Assembly: GCA_028023455.1 (NCBI GenBank)
Contig: JAQFVV010007243.1
Span: 1 to 64,000, forward strand
Source of the DNA: Epiperipatus broadwayi
Lineage: Eukaryota > Onychophora > Udeonychophora > Euonychophora > Peripatidae
Reading direction: 5' to 3'
DNA: 64,000 nt
The notes under the pieces were generated by a model. It saw nothing but the letters and a program-made list of their open reading frames with translations. It was not told where the DNA came from and ran no database searches. Below, piece after piece: positions 60,068 to 64,000 of the stretch. The stretch's first letter is position 1, and the number at the start of each line of letters is the position of its first letter. Made by a program: the position numbers and the translations under genes.

Positions 60068-61080
60068 TATATGTGCTGTATGCACAGATAATGAAGCTAG
60101 TATATATATCGAAAAATGCTATATAAGCTGAGCGCTTTTGAGAGACATCTTGCTCTCATGTTCATAGTTACTATTTTGTTAAAAACTGTATTGCATATAT
60201 GTGTAAGCAGAAATCATAGTCACCTTTATTACACTATGACAGTCAAGCCAGTTAAAGTATGAGATATAACACACCTACTTCGTATTCTTGTTCAGAAATC
60301 ATGAGCTATGTAACTATGAAGCAGACAAAAAGCACAATATTACCCAATACATAGCTGATTTAACTAAAATAGGTTACTCACAATTTTTGATCAATGGGAA
60401 AGTAAATAAATTTTATCACAAAATTAACCACAACCACATCAAGGACAAAAGCCAAGAATTCTTATACTATACATTCAACCCCTAGCCAAATGTCTCAGTA
60501 ATAAACTAGCTAAGAACTTCACCATCACATATCAATCATCTAATACAAACATATTTATTAATAATTCCATGGACAGAATCACACCTGAACTTATTCCTCA
60601 GATTGTGTATAAAATTACCTGCCCACAAGCTAATTGCCAGGCTGCATATTATGGGGAGACCAGGACCAATAATGCCAACAGAGTGGGTCAGCATAAATAT
60701 ATTTACAATAAATTAAAACCAAACAGGAAGGCAATTCCATCTTTGTTGAGCACAAAAAACAACAGGACATAGATTTGAACACACATCTGCTAACATTATT
60801 TATTCAGAGAGACATGATGCTAAATGCAAGATCAGAGAAGCATTACATATAGCAAACAATCCTATGTCCATTAATTGAAGAGAATCCTGCTTTGCCCTGT
60901 CCTGAAAATGGCAATTATAACCAATTTGCATTATTTTGCATAAATTTTCCTTCTAACAACACAGTTTTTAACAAAATCGTAGCTATGAATATGAGATCAA
61001 GAAGTCTCTCAAGAGTGCTCAGCTAATACAGCATTTTCCAATATATACTAGCTTCATTATCTGTGCATACAGCACACATA
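60068..61080 (+). mobile_element. second short Penelope-like unit with ~120 bp inverted terminal repeats
   Basis: The left arm (about 60068-60189) and right arm (about 60961-61080) are inverted copies: 'tgctgtatgcacagataatg' pairs with 'cattatctgtgcatacagca', and 'agctgagcgctttt' with 'aagagtgctcagct'. Between them lies a plus-strand PLE tail with GIY-YIG. The arms share with the 46 kb element an internal 'agctgagcgcttt' plus 'atcttgc.ctcat.ttcatag' block, while their outer parts differ. No clear target duplication was found; the flanks are (TA)n and (CA)n. It is more decayed than the 46 kb copy. Confidence 0.75.
60290..60940 (+). pseudogene. GIY-YIG endonuclease and RT tail of the Penelope-like unit
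   Basis: A frame at 60288-60485 ends the RT region (ADKKHNITQYIADLTKIGYS corresponds to ADAKTNVAEYRNDLLNLGF in the 46 kb copy). A second frame at 60569-60772 carries IPQIVYKITC then AAYYGETR (GIY-YIG core as VY and YYG) and NRVGQHKYIYN (Arg and His of the next helix). After a frameshift near 60735, text for EHKKQQDIDLN and later ARSEKHYI parallels the C-terminal helix. Stops make it inactive. Confidence 0.75.
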
Positions 61081-61107
61081 CACACACACACACATATATA
61101 TATATAA
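61081..61107. repeat. (CA)n(TA)n microsatellite
   Basis: Dinucleotide run adjoining the right end of the Penelope unit, at the place where a PLE copy would leave its tail. Confidence 0.85.
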
Positions 61108-61109
61108 AA

Positions 61110-62040
61110 CAATATTTAATTAAAATAAAAGTGAAACAAGATTAATACAATGGCTACAGTTGCAATAGACAAATGTAATGGTTCCAACAGATGGTTCAAT
61201 AACATCAACTAAATTTAGATTATATTTTGTAGGATCTACTAACAAATCTCTTGCACTGAATTTCATTTTAGAAAATGCTTTTTTGATTGGATTTACTATT
61301 GACAAATATAGAGAAAGAAAAACGGTTTATGGCTTGTCTCACCAAGAATATCACACACTTCTTGCATCTTGGGTATTGCAACATTATCTAAAATTAATCA
61401 ATAACCTATGACATAATTTTCTTCTAATGATTCCCAAAGAAATCCACAATAAATATTACCATCAACAGAGGAGTTTACAATGATCCATGAATATTCATTA
61501 CAGCAATTAGAGACATGTTAGATCCTCTAATGGTTGGAATAATTAAATGAGCAAGTCTTGATCATGCCTTCCTCATTGAATGTGATGTTTAAAGCCCAAT
61601 TTATCAATAAATATTATTATTGTATGTGCTTGTGAGGTTTCTTGAGTGAAAAATGATGCAAACAACTTTTATTTCTGAATTTTTCAGCACAATTTAGCCA
61701 GTCTTTTTGTATTGTTGCATTTTATAAAGTAATTCATAGATGTTTCAATGCATTATTAATTGAAGATATGCTTAACTTGACATGTTTACATTCCATAATC
61801 TTACTATGAATATTTTTAATGTTATGCATGAATTTTTTTAGACCATTTGTTCAGTTTTTTGTAATATCAATTCAGTCAAGTTATAATTTCTTTTGCCACA
61901 ACAGGTTTTTTCCATAAGTACTCCATTATCATTGTTGTATCAAGTTATTTTAAAGTAGTTTTTATTGATTCCTGCTATTTCTACCAATTCAATAATCAAT
62001 TTATCTTCTCTGTAGCATTTTATTAAAATGTCTTTTTTAA
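61110..62040 (-). pseudogene. Tc1/mariner (IS630)-type DDE transposase fossil
   Basis: On the minus strand the three parts of the catalytic core can be read in order. About 61600-61570: FIDKLGFKHHI, fitting 'FiDE.gf' with the first Asp present. About 61545-61480: TIRGSNMSLIAVMN, fitting 'rG.n.tl.aa'. About 61395-61300: LILDNVAIPKMQEV, with the second Asp ('l.DNa.iHk'), then after a frameshift LSLYLSIVNPIKKAFSKMK, matching 'lPpYSP.lNPIE..fs.lK'. The third acidic residue is Lys instead of Glu. Spacing from Asp to that residue is about 34, as in DD34E elements, with one residue of uncertainty from the frameshift. No terminal inverted repeats were identified. Confidence 0.7.
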
Positions 62041-62167
62041 CTATTATTATTAAACTGAATATATATATATATCATCTTACATTAAAAATTTTATTTTATT
62101 AGTAATAAAAATAAATAACCATTAATCAAATAAGCTGAGTGAATAAGCCAAATCTTTTTAATAAAAC

Positions 62168-63601
62168 ATTTTTTTTATTAAGGAAAATACATGTACAATT
62201 ACAGTATAAATCTTATTGGTATACATTTGTTTGGATTTGTTACACATACTATAACAATCAATAGTAAATAATTTTCCAAATTAGAAAATATACCAGTTTG
62301 ATACATTAGTTATTATTATGACAAATTAATTTCATGATTCGAGCAAGAAGCTCATCGTTCAAACTTAGTCTATAATTATTGTGTACTAGTTTTATATCAG
62401 AACAACTGGCTCTTTGTTTAGTGACTTATCCAGTGATCATTATGCAGTCCATATTTTGATTGGCAGTTATTCTTTGTTATTTCTCCATCTAATTGGACCA
62501 TTTTTTAATCTAGAATTAATTTTTAATTAGCATGCCTGAGGATAGGCTCTTCATCCAGTGGCCTAAGTTGCCCCAAGTGTCCCCAAAGAGCTTTTCCGGC
62601 ATTAATAAGCAATCCCTGAACATAGTCCTTCGAATAAATTTTTCACACACCTCCCATGGTTTTATATTTCCTTGCTTAAAAACAAAACAATTCTTAGTTA
62701 ACCACATGGCATAAATCAGGAATATTCCCATTCTAATTGCAACAAAGACACCACTCTTTATAGCATCCCTGATTCTTAGAATTTTCATGTTAGCTGGCAG
62801 TACTCCGGTTATGATATTTTGACTAGCAGGACTCAAAAATGGGAAAGCAGTAAAAATATGTTCAATAGTTTCATCTGCCACTTTACATAAGCTATATAGT
62901 GGTTCTATTTTTGAGAAATTTCTATGATTTACCAAAAAAGGATTCATTAGCAAGGCTTTCAAATTAAATTTTATGATAAAGTCAATATGTTTGGCTTCCA
63001 AATAGCAAAATTTTAATTTCCTGATTAGTAATTTCGTAGATAAATCAAGCTCAGTAGTTAATTCAGTAATGTTTGCACACATGTATTTGTAAACTTGCCA
63101 GTAAGTGTTAGTGTTGTTAATAATTGATGCCATAACTTTGAAGAATTTGTTGGCATATGCTAGTAGATCCATGGCCCACTTACTTTGTATAGGTGGAATC
63201 ATGTCAGTAGGTTCAATCTCATTCTGTGATGAGTCCACTGGAAATTTTGTATTCATTGCCTTAAGCATTGATAGGGATTTCTGAATAAAAAAGGTGTTGA
63301 GATCATGCAACCTGAGCCCGTTCAAGTCTTTTGGTCTCTGCATCTTGGATAAATTTATGGTTACTGTTTTCCTCTTCCACAAGATGCCAGTGCAGACTGA
63401 GTTGATTGCATTCTGAAAGGACCTGGTTGATTTAAGAAGTGGCATACATTTTATTAGCAAATGTTTAAAGTAATGCAAATTGTGATAGGACAAATTGATG
63501 CATTCTAAACTGGCATGAACACTAGAGAGTGCCACCAGATCTATACATGGGGTCAGGCTCACAAGGGATAGCCTCACTTCCATCTTTAGGTTACTGGTCA
63601 T
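62168..63601 (-). mobile_element. LINE 3' end with a long open ORF2 tail and 3' UTR
   Basis: 5'-truncated L1/Tx1-like non-LTR element. The 3' UTR (62168-62515) ends on the minus strand in 'ttccttaataaaaaaaa', the same end seen in the sister copy at 27975. High identity between the copies over the coding end and the UTR defines a family that has transposed within this genome. Insertion duplications were not found. Confidence 0.8.
62516..63601 (-). CDS. LINE ORF2 C-terminal fragment, 361 codons open
   Basis: This is the longest open frame in the window. Around residues 65-100 it reads ILWKRKTVTINLSKMQRPKD then NGLRLHDLNTFFIQKSLS. This is the post-RT block of L1/Tx1-like ORF2 ('W......i....l..p...GGL.l.d......a'), with NGLR for GGL. 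Around residues 240-262, SLCKVADETIEHIFTAFPFL corresponds to the terminal Cys/His motif 'C..C...ET..H.f..C', here with the first and last Cys missing. The last 80 residues (IRMGIFLIYAMWLTKNCFVF) fit the 'iW..RN..vf' tail. The RT catalytic core is not included: the first ~60 residues start at a truncation point, so this cannot encode a working enzyme. The absence of stops suggests a fairly recent insertion. Confidence 0.7.
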   Translation of the reverse strand: MTSNLKMEVRLSLVSLTPCIDLVALSSVHASLECINLSYHNLHYFKHLLIKCMPLLKSTRSFQNAINSVCTGILWKRKTVTINLSKMQRPKDLNGLRLHDLNTFFIQKSLSMLKAMNTKFPVDSSQNEIEPTDMIPPIQSKWAMDLLAYANKFFKVMASIINNTNTYWQVYKYMCANITELTTELDLSTKLLIRKLKFCYLEAKHIDFIIKFNLKALLMNPFLVNHRNFSKIEPLYSLCKVADETIEHIFTAFPFLSPASQNIITGVLPANMKILRIRDAIKSGVFVAIRMGIFLIYAMWLTKNCFVFKQGNIKPWEVCEKFIRRTMFRDCLLMPEKLFGDTWGNLGHWMKSLSSGMLIKN

Positions 63602-64000
63602 ATTTTTTTTTTTTAGAAATCATACATGCTAAATAATATACCATTTTCATGCTAAATAAAACAGTCGTTTATGTATATGAACACCCACCTCACAAAAATT
63701 TTTCTTTTATTATTTATCCCCTTAATACATTAAAAAGATAATGGATGAATAATATTTGATAGGTATAATATTTAATTAGTTTAATTAATTAAACTAATTA
63801 ATTAATTAGTTTTACATTTTAAGAAAATCTAATGAAGCAATTCGATCTTTATTTAAATTCATCCCACAAACAACTCTCTTTCTTTTCACTTAAGACCAAT
63901 TACTATCATTTATTACTAAACATAGATTCTTATATAGCAAAACACAATAACATTTCTGAGAAGTATATGCAAACTGTTAATTTAAGCCAAGGATCAATAA
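63602..64000. other. AT-rich end of window with a perfect 30 bp palindrome
   Basis: Positions 63772-63801 form a perfect inverted repeat built of TTAATTAA-type steps. A T-run (63602-63615) adjoins the LINE truncation point. No gene recognised. Confidence 0.6.

Overview
This is a strongly AT-rich animal-type genomic window, most likely from an invertebrate. The evidence is eukaryotic: many long (TA)n, (TG)n and trinucleotide microsatellites, AATAAA-type polyadenylation signals, and the decayed remains of Penelope-like elements (PLEs), non-LTR retrotransposons, Ty3/gypsy LTR elements and a Tc1-type DNA transposon. No rRNA, tRNA, operon or convincing intact multi-exon host gene can be recognised. 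The species cannot be named from the sequence alone.

Layout. 1-4.3 kb: two diverged copies of a ~1.2 kb LTR-like repeat, with a distant third copy at 9.3-10.9 kb. 5.3-7.8 kb: fossil PLE with a reverse transcriptase and a GIY-YIG remnant. 8.0-8.8 kb: a foldback element with ~370 bp arms. 11.5-16.0 kb: an internally deleted LTR element on the minus strand with a coiled-coil gag-like remnant between ~1.2 kb LTRs. 18.1-19.0 kb: the best candidate host-like transcribed locus, with a signal-peptide-like start and a frameshifted acidic ORF. 19-25 kb: mostly unrecognised AT-rich DNA with microsatellites and two tandem duplications. 26-31.6 kb: a nest of non-LTR elements, in which an RTE/CR1-like fossil is interrupted by a 5'-truncated LINE tail, followed by a second LINE carrying a YIDD reverse transcriptase and by a minus-strand LINE 3' end. 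34.8-39.4 kb: two ~1.6 kb LTR-like repeats in direct orientation. 39.4-49.3 kb: a fossil Ty3/gypsy element (LTR, gag, RT, RNase H, integrase, partial LTR). Its integrase is split by a young 927 bp Penelope insertion that has 130 bp inverted terminal repeats and a 12 bp target-site duplication. 50-51.5 kb and 52.5-53.2 kb: more PLE remnants, one holding a nearly perfect 3 x 249 bp tandem triplication. 60.1-61.1 kb: a second short PLE with inverted repeats. 61.1-62.0 kb: a Tc1/mariner-type DDE transposase fossil with its third acidic residue lost. 62.2-63.6 kb: a LINE 3' end with a 361-codon open frame, sister to the copy at 27 kb.

Nothing here works as a pathway; the window records layered insertions. 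The most informative signals are the two short inverted-repeat GIY-YIG units that share an internal block, the dated nesting inside the gypsy integrase, the 249 bp triplication and the large foldback.
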